A stretch of 64,000 nt of DNA from Thecamonas trahens ATCC 50062 (Eukaryota > Apusozoa > Apusomonadida > Apusomonadidae): the NCBI RefSeq assembly GCF_000142905.1, contig NW_013657663.1:268501-332500 (forward strand). Reading direction: 5' to 3'. The notes under the pieces are model-generated. The model saw only the letters and a program-made list of their open reading frames with translations, did no database searches and was not told where the DNA came from. Below, one piece after another: positions 1 through 11,200 of this stretch. Each line of letters begins with the position of its first letter. Position 1 is the stretch's first letter. The translations under genes were made by a program, and so were the position numbers.

Positions 1-1771
1 AGTACATGCCCGGCAAGGAGGCCTGATGCCCACGACCACGAGCCGACGGTAATGTAGAGCGGAAGGAGCCGTGCCACTACGGCGCAGGTGTGGGCAAGGC
101 CGGCGGCAACCAGCTCGTCAGTGGCGAGGCCGCGAGCCCACGGCAGGTCGCCATCGGCCGCCGAAGCGGCGTCGAGCCAGGCCTGGATCTCTACATGGGT
201 CTGATCACGGACGGTGTCCAAAACGCCGGCGTTCTCGAGCTGAGCATAGAGCCCGTGGCGGGCGTAGACCTGCCCAAACGAATGATCTTCGGCGCCAGGC
301 TGGGCGACAGTTTGTAGAGGTCACGAGGTGCAGCCCAGCCGAGAAGCTGCGAGCCCCAGGTGAGGAGGAGCCGCGAGTGGGCGTCGCCCTGGAGGCTTTG
401 AGTGAGCAAGCCGAGATAGTCGAAGAGAAACGGATACCAATTGCCGCCAGTCACTGCCGTCGCCGACGAGAGGGTGGTAATCGGCCGAGTCTGCAGAACC
501 ACCAGCGCGCCGCTCGACTGTAGCGCCCACTCGATGTCCTGCGGTCGGCCGTAGTGTTTGGCGACGTTGAGGCCAAGCTGGACCAGCTCGCAAACCTGCG
601 CCTCGGTCAGCGGAGGGCCCTGACCAGACACATTGCGGACCTCGGTCCCGCCGGCAGCGACGGCAAAAACGCCGTCGACTTGAGCGCCTAGCTCAGACTC
701 GACAACCTTGCCAAGGAGCCAGTCGAAGACAAACGAGGCTGGAGTGACCGAGGCCGAGACCAGCGACTCGCCAAGACCCCACACAGCTTCGATCCGGGCC
801 CGCGGCGCAGCGGCGTTCATCGGATCGACGGTGAAGAGCACGCCGGCTGCCGCAGCAGGGACCATGGTCATGACAACCACAGCCATCGACGTGGCGTCCG
901 CGGCCGCGACCTTGGCCTCGCGGGTCCTGTGGTAGGCAAAGGCGCGCGGGTGCCAGGCCGATGCCCATGCCTTCTTGATGGCAACAAGCACGCCGTCGAC
1001 GGTCTTGACATTGAGATAGGTCTCGTAGATGCCGGCGTGCGACGCCGACGCGCCATCCTCGCCCACGCCCGACGACCGGACCGCCACGCCCGACGCCAGC
1101 AGGCTGTCACCGCCAGCGCCGGCAATCCACTCGCCCACCGCGGCTGCAACGGCAGGATCCAGAGGATGCGCCACAATCGCGGCCTGAAGCGCCTCCAGCG
1201 CCTCCTTCGACGACGCCAGCCGCGCGCCGAGCTTGGCTTTGGCAGCAGCGCGGAGTTTCGCCAGCTCTGGCGAGGCCATGTGGGCCTGATAGGCCGAGGC
1301 GGTGACAACGCACCCGAGTGGGACCGGCACACCAACAGCGCTCAGCTCGACGCATCGTAGACCCTTGCCGCCCAGCTCGTCGACGCTCATACCGGCTGCC
1401 TCGTTGAGATCGACAACCGCCGCGGCACGATCGGGCTCTCCGACAAGAACCAACTCAAACGAGCCGCCAGCCGGGAACTCTGCCTGAACTACCGATCCGC
1501 GCCACACAGTGCGGCCACACGTATCGGTGAAGATATGGCCAGAGCACGCTGTCTCCGAGTCGGCAATCGTCGCAACCACACGCCCATCGCCAGCACCAGC
1601 CTCCTCGCCGACCACCACATACTCAGCTTGTCCATACGCATAGTGCCTCCCTGCTGTCGACGAGACCAGGTCAATCACATAAGGCGACGGTGTGAAACCT
1701 GGCACAACAAGCGTCCCCTCCCACCGCTGTCCCGCTTGCAGGATGGTCTGAGAAGGTTTCGATGCCGACAT
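1..1771 (-). CDS. PEP synthase / pyruvate phosphate dikinase-like protein, N-terminal part (partial, one frame break)
   Basis: The protein carries the ATP-grasp PEP/pyruvate-binding domain used by PEP synthase and PPDK to phosphorylate the swivelling His domain. I start it at the ATG at 1771 (MSASKPSQ); the frame stays open upstream but only as proline-rich low complexity crossing a G18 run. Residues 1-120 are an unassigned beta-rich domain. From about 130 come the family signatures GGKGLRCVELSAVGVPVPLG and VRSSGVGEDGASASHAG (about 230), and near 420 VVLQTRPIT. At about 302-304 (GGG on +) the frame breaks; one extra C on the coding strand gives KLSPQPGAEDHSFGQVY and an open frame to the left edge. 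The His-swivel and catalytic parts would lie outside the window. Rifampin-phosphotransferase-like relatives are an alternative. Domain call firm, exact enzyme unsure. Confidence 0.8.
302..304 (-). other. Probable one-base undercall in the PEP-synthase-like gene
   Basis: The annotated frame would end in a junk tail (LAPKIIRLGRSTP...). The neighbouring frame reads PGAEDHSFGQVYARHG and on without stops to position 1. Adding one C to the coding-strand CCC run joins the two frames without loss. A very short intron was tested and does not give the right phase. Confidence 0.65.
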
Positions 1772-1925
1772 GCTAGAGAGATGGGGGGAAGGGGCAGGGG
1801 GCAGGGGCAGGGGAAGGGTAGGGAGGGCAGAGAATTGGGCTTCTTTTGTGGCGACAGTTTTTGTTCCAAAAGTGCGAGGGAGAGGAGAGGGGGGGCTGCA
1901 ACATGCTGCACACTGCAGGATTGAC

Positions 1926-1943
1926 GGGGGGGGGGGGGGGGGG
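1926..1943. repeat. G18 homopolymer between divergent genes
   Basis: An 18-base run of G on the plus strand, so C18 on the coding strand of the PEP-synthase-like gene, 155 nt before its ATG and 59 nt before the ATG of the divergent MGYTHYW gene. Length is unreliable given the homopolymer errors elsewhere in the window. Confidence 0.9.
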
Positions 1944-2001
1944 ATGGAGGATGGGGAGGCTGGCTGCAAACACTTGTTGCCACCCTGTTTGCGGGAGGAA
2001 C

Positions 2002-2454
2002 ATGGGCTACACGCACTATTGGAGCTTTGCGTCGGATGAAGGGTTCTCGGATGAGGCTTGGGCGGCCATTGTGGAGGCTGTGGGGAGAGTCTTGGAGAAT
2101 TCACCGGTTGCGCTCTCCAACGAGACTCGGGTTGATGATGATGCGATCGTGATCAATGGTGCCGAACCAGACGACTTTGAGACGCTTGTCATCCGTCATG
2201 ATGTGTCAAACACGCATGCCTTTGGCCCCATGCCGCACGCCGGCTTTGTCAAGACCCAATGGCGCCCGTACGACGTCGTGGTGTGCGCCACGCTCCTCAT
2301 CCTCCGCACCCTGAGTCCAGACGTCATCACCATCTACAGCGATGGCGAATGGGACGGGGAGTGGATCGGTGCCCGCGCCTTGGCGTCGAACGTCCTCCCG
2401 GACCTAGCCGCCTCCTTTAGCGAGCAATCGAAGCTCACGCCGTTCCCCGAGTAG
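2002..2454 (+). CDS. Small conserved protein beginning MGYTHYW (150 aa), function unknown
   Basis: The start at 2002 is chosen because the conserved opening MGYTHYWSF begins there; the longer open frame upstream (from 1846) is cysteine/glycine junk crossing the G18 run. From memory, short proteins opening with MGYTHY and later carrying a K-x-x-x-x-PYD-VVCA-LL segment and an SDG-W motif are known as hypothetical proteins, often from phages, large DNA viruses and bacteria. Here the later motifs read KTQWRPYDVVVCATLLILR and YSDGEWDGEWIGAR. No membrane segment or signal peptide is visible. It is divergently arranged with the gene at 1-1771, 230 bp apart. Role unknown. Confidence 0.75.
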   Translation: MGYTHYWSFASDEGFSDEAWAAIVEAVGRVLENSPVALSNETRVDDDAIVINGAEPDDFETLVIRHDVSNTHAFGPMPHAGFVKTQWRPYDVVVCATLLILRTLSPDVITIYSDGEWDGEWIGARALASNVLPDLAASFSEQSKLTPFPE

Positions 2455-2743
2455 CAGCCGGGCGGCTTGTAGCCGATCAGGCATCCGATCAGACTTGACC
2501 GATCGCAGCCAGAAGCCGCCGCCCGCTCACGCCTATCAAGCGCCACGTGCTGCAGTAGTTTGTAAAGAACCGGAATGGTGGCAGTAGCTGCTGCGCCATC
2601 GCGCATCATGCCCTCTCCCTTCCCCTCCGCCGCGTCTGGCTCCACCACCACGTGACGCGCACGCGGTGACACCTCGACAACCACAGGCCCGAACGGAAGC
2701 AGACAACACGGCTCGCTCGGCTCCAGGCCTGGCAGTTTGGCAA

Positions 2744-3562
2744 ATGAAGCATGTGTCGACATGGGGGAAGCGTGAAGAGGCTGTGGCGGGGCTGGTGTGG
2801 CTGAGTCTGGCGCTCGGCCTTGCGGCGGTAGCCGGGACATCCGTGTGGGCGGCGGCGGTCTCGGCCGTCCTCCTCGGCCACGTGGCGGTGTCTGTGGGCG
2901 AGACTGTAGTCCATCGCAACGTGTATCATGGCCATTGGGCATGGATCAAGGCCAAGCGGCCACCGGCGCTCGCCGGGGCCATCGCTTTTCTGCAGCCAGT
3001 GGTGGACGGCGTCCACGGCTGGCTCCGCGCCGGCTACGTCCACCACTGGGTTGTCCACCACGACCACGCACGGCGCGCGCCTGCCGAGGTGGCGACGACC
3101 GGCATGCCGCCGGCCGATCTTGCGGCTGAAGCCGACAATGTGCACGGCGCCGGCCACGCGGCGGCGCTGTACTACTCGAGCTACGGCATGGAGTGCTTCT
3201 CGTTTGGCATTGCCGCTCATACGTCGACACTGCTGGCAACGCCGATGCCGCTGGTCGGCGCCGTGCTGGGTGGATGGTACGCGTGGGCCGGAACATCAGC
3301 AGCCGGAGTGGCGGCGCTGATGACGCTGTTCTGGCTGCCTGCATGCTGGTACGCCGCATCATCGTGCGGATATCACAAGTACCTGCACTTGCGGCCCAAG
3401 CTGCGGGCGGCGGCGACGCCGTGGTGGCTTCGCTGGCTTGTTCTCTCTCGCGAGGGCGCCCGCCTTGCCGCCGACCACCACGCCCATCACTTTGGAGCCA
3501 ATGCCGATGCCTATTACAACATTGTCCCGCTCGGCCGCTGGTTCACGTGGTGGCTCGCCTAA
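2744..3562 (+). CDS. Histidine-rich multi-pass membrane protein, fatty acid hydroxylase/desaturase-like (272 aa)
   Basis: Several hydrophobic spans (for example residues 14-50 and about 160-200) flank histidine clusters: HRNVYHGH (57-64), HHWVVHHDH (100-108), GYHKYLH, and HHAHH (245-249). Repeated H-x(2-4)-H and HxxHH motifs on the cytosolic side of an ER membrane protein are the di-iron signature of fatty acid hydroxylases, sterol desaturases and Kua/PEDS1 desaturases; which of these is not clear. I prefer the ATG at 2744 (MKHVSTWGK); an in-frame ATG at 2666 would add 26 polar residues. The gene ends 33 bp from the stop of the convergent F-box gene. Confidence 0.65.
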   Translation: MKHVSTWGKREEAVAGLVWLSLALGLAAVAGTSVWAAAVSAVLLGHVAVSVGETVVHRNVYHGHWAWIKAKRPPALAGAIAFLQPVVDGVHGWLRAGYVHHWVVHHDHARRAPAEVATTGMPPADLAAEADNVHGAGHAAALYYSSYGMECFSFGIAAHTSTLLATPMPLVGAVLGGWYAWAGTSAAGVAALMTLFWLPACWYAASSCGYHKYLHLRPKLRAAATPWWLRWLVLSREGARLAADHHAHHFGANADAYYNIVPLGRWFTWWLA

Positions 3563-3595
3563 CACAAGAACGGTGTACAACCCAAATGAACACAA

Positions 3596-4447
3596 TTAGC
3601 TAGATGTTATGAGCTCGACAGAGCGGAACTCGACGCTGATGGCCTCGACAGCGGCATCGTCGACGGCATCAATGTACGTCACGTCGAGCGACTTGAGCGA
3701 GGGCAGGGCGTGGAGGAGGGCTGTGATGCCTGCAGGCGTGACGTTCCACAGGAAGCGAAGCGAGAGGTGCTCGAGCGCAGGGCAGTGCTTGGCGACAGAA
3801 ACCAGGGAGGCATCGGTAAGCAGATGACAGCCTCCGAGGAAGAGCGACTTGAGCTTCGGCGTGTGGACGAGGACCTTGGCCAGGGCCGCATCGGTGGTGT
3901 TCCACACACCGCCGATGTTGAGCGTCTCCACGTTCTTGAGGAACGGGGCTGCCGAGATGAGTCCGTCCGCCGTCAGCCGCCGGCACGAGAGGAACGACAC
4001 GTCCTTGGCCAGCTCGAGCTTCGGCCCCAGCACCTGCAGCGACTCGTCCACCACCAAGGCCTTGGCCAGCATCAGCTCCACAGACTGCCACAGCCCGGGG
4101 AACTGCGCATAGTCGTACCACTTGTGGCACGTCTGTGCAACCTTGGACAGCGACTCGGTGTCCAGAAACTTGAAGATGTATCGCCAGCACTTTTCGTCCA
4201 GCATCTGCGCGTTCTCCACCCCCACGGTTGCGGCTGTGAGTCGCGCCGCCCGCACCCACCCGCGGGTTTTCCCGCAAGCGCCAAAAAAAATATCCGCGCC
4301 ATCTCGCGCCATCGTTCCCGCCACGTCGCGCCACCGCCACCCGCGCTCCCCGGCCGCGGTCAACCGCCCATGCACCCCCTCCCGCCCTCCATCCCGCCTC
4401 TCCTACCCACTACCGACAGAGTCTAGGCCGGCAATGACCAGCGCCAT
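3596..4447 (-). CDS. F-box / leucine-rich repeat protein (223 aa, two exons)
   Basis: Residues 22-60 (MLDEKCWRYIFKFLDTESL, then the cysteine and WYDYAQ/LW motif) form an F-box, which in this family docks to Skp1 in SCF ubiquitin ligases. About five cysteine-type LRRs follow (LETLNIGGVWNTTDAAL, LKSLFLGGCHLLTDASL, LEHLSLRFLWNVTPAGI) ending at SSELITSS-like polar residues. Model: exon 1 at 4414-4447 (MALVIAGLDSV), intron 4234-4413 with donor GTAGTG and acceptor CTCACAG, exon 2 at 3596-4233; the phase-1 join is in frame. The donor is weaker than others here, so the first 11 residues are tentative; the unspliced frame gives a basic, implausible N-terminus. Target unknown. Confidence 0.75.
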
Positions 4448-5238
4448 CTCCTAAGAACGCGGAGCAAGCCTTCGCAAGAAACCCAAAAACCGGGGAAGCT
4501 TGCCTCCCACCACCATAACTAATCGTTCGATACCTTGACATTCGCGAACTTTGGTCACGACGCGTCCGACACCCACAGCCAGCCAGCAGCGGTGGAGCCC
4601 CCCTCTCCCCCCCCCCTGCCCCCCCCTCCCAAGGACACAAGCCGGGCTATAGCCACTCTAAAAAATCGCAACAAGGCCTACTAGCCTCTAAACCCAACGT
4701 ACGTTTGCCGGCGAGGTCATGCCGTCTGAAGCCCCAGGCGCAGCTCGCCCCATTACCGAGTTTGTCCCTTGGGCTGAGGGTAGGTGGTGAAAGAGGAGGA
4801 GGACGGGCAAGCAAGCGGTCGGAGAAGTGGCGTTCCCACTCACCGAAAACTACCACACCAACCGTTGCATCGGGCAAACAAGGAAGAAAACCAAAGAGAG
4901 TCACTCGCCCAAAAAATAATCATTGCCACCCTCGAAAACAATTGAGTCGTTCATCGTTTGTGGGTGGCACTATGGTTGGCTGACTGGCTTGCATTCGCTC
5001 ATTCGCCTCGTCCACCCGCACGTCTCGCACATTTTTGCGCGCTTCTCCCGACCGTTGCGGTTGTAACCAACAAAACAACCCGCGCGCGCTGTGCCCCCCC
5101 CTCCCCCCCCTCTATCCCTCCCCTTGCACGCAACAGCAAGTGGGCTCGCGAGACAGTAGCTACCCTCTACTCTACCCCCCCCCCCCCCCCACCACACACA
5201 CACACACACATACACAAACGCAGTTGCGTTACTGAACC
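4448..5238. other. Intergenic region between divergent F-box and dynein genes
   Basis: No convincing coding potential. It holds several C-rich stretches (around 4600-4630 and 5096-5110), a C16 run at 5175-5190 and a CA microsatellite at 5191-5215 directly before the dynein start. It must contain promoters for both flanking genes, but I recognise no TATA-like element. Confidence 0.7.
5175..5215 (+). repeat. C16 tract followed by CA repeat upstream of dynein ATG
   Basis: C16 at 5175-5190 followed by alternating CA to 5215. The C run ends 49 nt before the dynein ATG at 5239. The same spacing recurs at three other genes in the window, so this may be a promoter or leader element rather than a simple microsatellite. 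Confidence 0.7.
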
Positions 5239-8200
5239 ATGTCGTCGCGGCGTGACTATGACGACTCGCGTTCAGACTCGGGCTCGATGTCCGGCTCCAA
5301 CTCGGACGGGTCGTCGAACCGCTCGCGCGGCGAAGACGACGACTCGGAGCGGGCGATCAAGTGGCTGCAGCGGTACGTGCTTGCAGAGCTTGGCGTGAAG
5401 AAGGACAAGTGGAAGAAGATGATGCTCATCTCCGAGTGCCGCTACGCGGTTCACAACTTTGTGGAGGAACCGTCGCTGCGGTGGATCCTGTTCTACGTCT
5501 CGGGCCCCGAGCTCTTTGCGGCGGTCAAGTACCCGTCGCAGCTGAGCAAGAAGGCGTTGTACCTCATCAAGGAAGATGACGCGCCCGAGGTACTCTCGCC
5601 GGAAACGATGGGCGAGTACATTACGTCGGGTGACCTCGCGACGGCGCCGCTCGACCAGCTCTCGCTGCTTGTGGACGAGGTCTACACGCCGCTGCTCAAG
5701 AACCGGCGGAACCACGCCGGGTGGCCCGACGTGGTGGAGGACGACATCATCCGCCACTTCCACAAACTCGCGGGGGCCGTGTATGTCATCGGTGGGCAGA
5801 CCAAGGGCAAGACGCTGCTCCCGCTCCCGCCCGAGGCCGACGCCACCGACGCCACCTCGCAGGACAAGTCGCTCGTCCACCAGATCGAGTCTGCGGTCAT
5901 TGAGTGGACCCACCAGGTCCGCGCAGTTGTCAAGTCGTCCAACGACGAGCTTCTCAAGCGGGCGTACACCAACTTGCAGTCTGCGCTGCAGTCCTCGTTC
6001 TCACCGGCGCTCTCAATCGGGCCCAACGGTGAGCTTCGAGTCAACGGCGTCGACGCCACCGACCCCACTGCTCAGCTTGCCGCGCTCTCGAAGGCTGGCG
6101 CCGCCGCGCTCACCTCCGAGTCGTCGGGCTCCGACTCTGCACCCAACGGTGGCGGCGCCGGCTCGGACGCCGGTGACGCCGTCTCGGCCACCTCGGAGAT
6201 TGCGTTCCCAGGGCCTGGCGCCGAGCTCGACTTCTGGGAGGCCAAAGCCGCTAACCTGCAGTGCATCCACGACCAGCTCTACGATGAGAAGATGCGCAAG
6301 ATTGGGCGGGTCCTCGACATCTCGCGCTCGTCATACTACCCGGCCTTCCAGGCCATCTACGCCGAAGTCGACACTGCGCTCACCGAGGCGTACGACATCC
6401 ACAAGTGCATCGCCCCGCTCCGCGAGTACGTCGAGGGCATGGAGAACCTGTCGGCGTACGTCGACCTCGCTGGCGTCTTCAAGCCCATGATCCACGTACT
6501 CTCGCTCGTCTGGGCCGAGTCGGCGTACTACTCGGTCCCGCACCTCATTGTGCTCATTCAGGAGATGTGCAACGATGTCATCGAGCACACCCGCGAGTTC
6601 ATCGGCGCCGACCGGTTGTTCTCGATCGAGACCCATGACGCCGTCGAGTCGCTCGAGGTCGCCCTCGAGGTCCTTGCCCAGTTCAAGGCCACATTCTTCC
6701 ACTACAAGTCGCAGATCAACGCCGCCAATCCGGAGCGCGCGTGGCGGTTTGACGACATCACCGTCTTTAAGCGCCTCGACCAGTTTGTGGCCCGCCTCAA
6801 GGACCTCCTTGACCTCATGCAGACCATCCTCGAGTTCAACAAGCTCGAAAAGGTCGAGGTTGGTGGCTCCAAGGGCGAAGTCCTCACCGCCACCGTGGTC
6901 GAGATCTTCAAGGAGTTTGAAGAGTCGGTCCTAGTCTTTGCCGGCATCGAGTACGACGTCCTCGACGTGTACGACATGCGCTACGCCTCACAGGCCGCGG
7001 CCTTCCGCGTCAAGATCCAGGACCTCGAGCGCCGCATCTCCACCGTCATCTCGGAAGGTTTTGACGACGCCGTCACCGTCGCCGCCTCGTTCAAGCTCCT
7101 TGACTCGTTCCACGGCATGCTCCATCGCGACGCCATCCGGTCCGACTTTGATCGCAAGTACGTCGAGCTAGTCGACATGTACGCCCGCGACCTCGACGAG
7201 GTCCACGGGCTCTTTGTCCGTGAGCGCGACAACCCGCCGCTCCACACCAACCTCCCGCCGGTCGCCGGCGCCGTCTTTTGGGCCCGCAACCTCTCCAAGC
7301 GCATTGCCCAGCCGCACGCCAAGCTCCTCAAGCTCAACTCGGACGTCCTCGAGCTCCCGCAGGGCCTCGACGTCCTCGCCAAGTACGACACGCTCTCGGC
7401 CGAGCTCGCCAACTACGAAGCCGAAAAGCACGTCCTCTGGGTCGCCTCGGTCGACCTCAAGGCCTCGGAGAAGCTCAACAACTCGCTCATCGCACGCGAC
7501 GCAGACACCAAGAAGCTCGAGGTCAACTTTGCGCCCGCGCTCGTCACCCTCCTCCGCGAAGTCAAGTACCTCCAGTACCTCGGGCTCGAAATCCCGCCGG
7601 CCGGTGCCCAGCTCTACGCCGAGTCGGAGCAGTTCCGCGCACACATTGCCGGCCTCAACATCATTGTCGACACGTACAACAAGATCATCTCGACTCTCCT
7701 GCCCGTCGAGGTTCCGCTCGTCGAGGAGCGGCTTACCAAGATCGACCGCGAGCTCGAGCAGGGCATCCACCACCTCAATTGGCGCTCAACCTCGATCGGT
7801 GAGTTCATCACCTCGGTCTCTGCCCTCGTTGCCGACGTCGACGCCATCCTCACCACCCTCAAGGACAACGTCGAGGAGCTCGAGTACATCATGCTCCACT
7901 GGTCGAACCGCCCGCTCATCTCGCGCAAGGACTCACGCAAGTACCTCGACATGGACGACTGCCGCGAGAAGATCATGGCCCGCTCGCTCGAGATCGAGCT
8001 GCAGGGCGGCAAGATCCACTCGCTCATCAAGGAGTCGCGTGCCACCGTTGGCCTGCCTGCAGACGCCCAGCCGTGGATTGACTACGTCGCCTACGTCAAC
8101 GGCATCATCAAGAAGGGCTTCCACGACACCGTCAAGACCTCGCTCGAGTTCCTCGCCTCGAACATGAACGACGACTACCTCCGCCGCAACGAGCTTCCGC

Positions 8201-11200
8201 CACTCTTCGAGGCCCGCCTCGAACTCCGCGAGCCCGAGGTGGTGTATGACCCGCCGCTGCTCGCCTCGTCTGAGGCCGACCTCAAGCAGATCTTCATCGA
8301 GCTCATGGCCGCCTTTACTAAGATCGGCAAGCTTGTCAAGCGCATCGACTCCAAGCCGGGCTCGAAGAAGGAGAACTACTTCCGCTTCCTCAACGAGGAC
8401 CCGGTCCTCCGCCAGCTCCGCAACGAGATCATCGACAACATCAACGTCACGATCCAGGACTGCCTCCACTTTAAGAACGAGTTCATGGCGTACTCGGACC
8501 TGTGGATCAACGACCGCAACGACTACATGGAGTCGTTCCTCCTCTACGGCAAGGAGCTTGAGCTCGGCGAGGACGAGCTCCTCGAGCACGCTGAAGTCGA
8601 GGAGAACGCGCCCACCCTCGATGACTTTGCCCACCAGATCGACCAGCAGACCAAGTACCTCGAGTCGGTCATGGACATCCAGGACTCGGCCACCTTCCAC
8701 TGGCTCCGCATCAACATCAAGCCGTTCAAGACCTCGCTCTCCAACGTCATCCGCAAGTGGCGTCTCATGTTCACCGACTACCTCTACAACGACGTCGTTG
8801 GCTCGCTCACCTCGCTTGCCGACTTTATCGACACCACCCGTGCCGGCCTCCTCCGCGACGTCAAGGAGGGCGACTACGCCGCCCTCGTCGAGACCATGGG
8901 CGTTCTCCGCGACGTCCGCTCGCGCATCGACGCCACAGACTCGATGTTCAAGCCGCTCCACGACAAGATCACCATGCTCAAGGAGTACAACATCGAGATG
9001 CCCGGCTCGGTCGTCGACCAACTCAACGACCTCCCGCAAGAGTGGACAAACCTCAAGCGCTCCATGTATGCCGTCCGCGACAAGCTCACCCCGCTGCAGC
9101 AAATCGAGGTCGCCAAGATCAAGAAGCGCCGCGAGGCCTTTATGCGCGAGGTCGCCGCCTTCCGGGTCTCCTTTGAGCGGACCGCGCCCGTCGCTTGGGC
9201 CCTCGACCAGCTCGAGGCGTACACCACCATCGACGCCACGTTTTCCAAGCTCCACGAGCTCGAGCTTGCTGCCGCCGACCTCGCCGACCAGGAGGAGCTC
9301 TTTGAGCTCACCGTCACCACCTACAAGGAGCTGCCGGAGACCCGCAAGGAGCTGCTCCACTTTAAGGCCCTCTGGGACATGATCTCGCTCGTCCGCTACC
9401 AGTTTGAGGAGTGGCGCTCCACTCTTTGGACTCACATCGATACCGAGCAGATGGACGCCGACTGCAAGTCGTTCCTCAAGCAGATTCGCTCGCTCCCGCG
9501 CGAGACAAAGCGCTGGGACGCCCGCGCCGGCCTCGACGTCTACCTCAAGAACCTTCTCAAGTCGCTCCGCTCCATCTCGGACCTCCGCTCCGACGCCCTC
9601 CGCCAGCGCCACTGGGACGAGCTCATGCGCGAGACTGGCGTCCGCATCGACATCTCGGGTGAGGTCTACCTCAAGGACCTCCTCGCCCTCGAGCTGCACA
9701 AGTACGAAGAAGTCGTCTCCAACATTGTCGACTCGGCCCAGAAGGAGCTGCGCATGGAGAGCGCACTTGCTGACATTGCCGAGACCTGGCGGACCATGGA
9801 GTTCTCGTACGAGGCCCACACCGATGGCACTCCGCTCCTCAAGCCCGACGACGACCTCATCGAGACGCTCGAGGAGAACATGGTCAAGCTGCAGAACATG
9901 CTCTCGTCCAAGTCGGTTGCCTACTTTCTCGACAAGATCGAGACGTGGCAGTCCAAGCTCTCCAACGTCGACACCGTCCTCCACCTTTGGCTTGAGGTCC
10001 AGCGGACTTGGCTTCACATGGAGTCGATCTTTATCGGCTCCGAGGACATCCGCGAGCAGCTCCCGGCAGACTCGAAGCGCTTTGACCGCATCGACGCAGA
10101 CTGGAAGACGCTCATGGCGTCGGCAGAGGGTGTGACCAACGTCATCGAAGTCACCGCCGCCCCGGGCCGGGCTGCCAAGCTCACCAAGCTCGAGGAGGCT
10201 CTCGAGGTCTGCGCCAAGGCCCTCGAGCAGTACCTCGAGACCAAGCGCCTCGCCTTTCCGCGCTTTTACTTTATCTCGGTCAACGACCTGCTCGACATCC
10301 TCTCCAAGGGCAACGACCCGGCGGCCATCATGATCCACATTCCCAAGCTCTTTGACAACATCAAGTACCTCGACTTTGCCGTCGACGAAGAGACAGGCGA
10401 GCCTTCCAAGACCGCTATCGCCATGCACTCGGCAGAGGGCGAGGTCGTCAAGCTCAACGTTCCCTGCGAATGCTCCGGCCAAGTCGAGGTCTGGCTCAAC
10501 CGCCTCATCGACTCGATGCGCACTTCCCTCCGCAACATCCTCGCCGAGGCCTACGTCGCGTACGAGGAGAACCCGCGCGTCGACTGGCTTCTCGAGTACC
10601 CGGCTCAGATTGCGCTTGCCGGCTCGCAGATCTGGTTTGCCCAGGAAGTCGACCAGGCTTTTGAACGCCTCGTCGACGGCTACGAGGCCTCGCTCAAGGA
10701 CTACCTCAAGAAGGTCCTCGCGCAGCTCCACGAGCTCATCCAAATGCTACAGGGCGACATGGGCAAGCTCGACCGGAAGAAGATCATGACCATCTGCACG
10801 TACGACACCCACTCGCGCGACGTTCTTCGCAACCTCATTGCAGACAAGAAGGTCGAGAACCGCATGGCCTTTGGCTGGCAGTCGCAGCTCCGCCTCCGCT
10901 GGGACGACGACAAGGCCGACTGCTTCCTCTCCATCTGCGATGCCGAGTTCCAGTACCAGTACGAGTACCTCGGCAACCAGACCCGCCTCGTCATCACCCC
11001 GCTCACTGACCGTTGCTACATCACCCTCACCCAGTCGCTCCGCCTCGTCATGGGTGGCTCACCGGCAGGGCCCGCCGGTACCGGTAAGACCGAGACGACC
11101 AAAGACCTTGGTCGCGTCATGGGCATCCGCGTCCTCGTCCAGAACTGCTCGCCGCAGCAGACGTACCTCGACCTGGCCAACATCTTCAAGGGCCTCGCCC

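Noticed and set aside
295-325. A 25-nt GT-AG intron to explain the PEP-synthase frame change
   Set aside because: Removing it yields the wrong frame, and it is far shorter than any other intron here.
7933-10743. 936-codon open frame antisense to the dynein gene
   Set aside because: Mirror of GC-rich dynein codons; Leu/Val/Glu/Asp-rich composition without domains. Similar antisense frames occur at 13968-15701 and 15714-17420.
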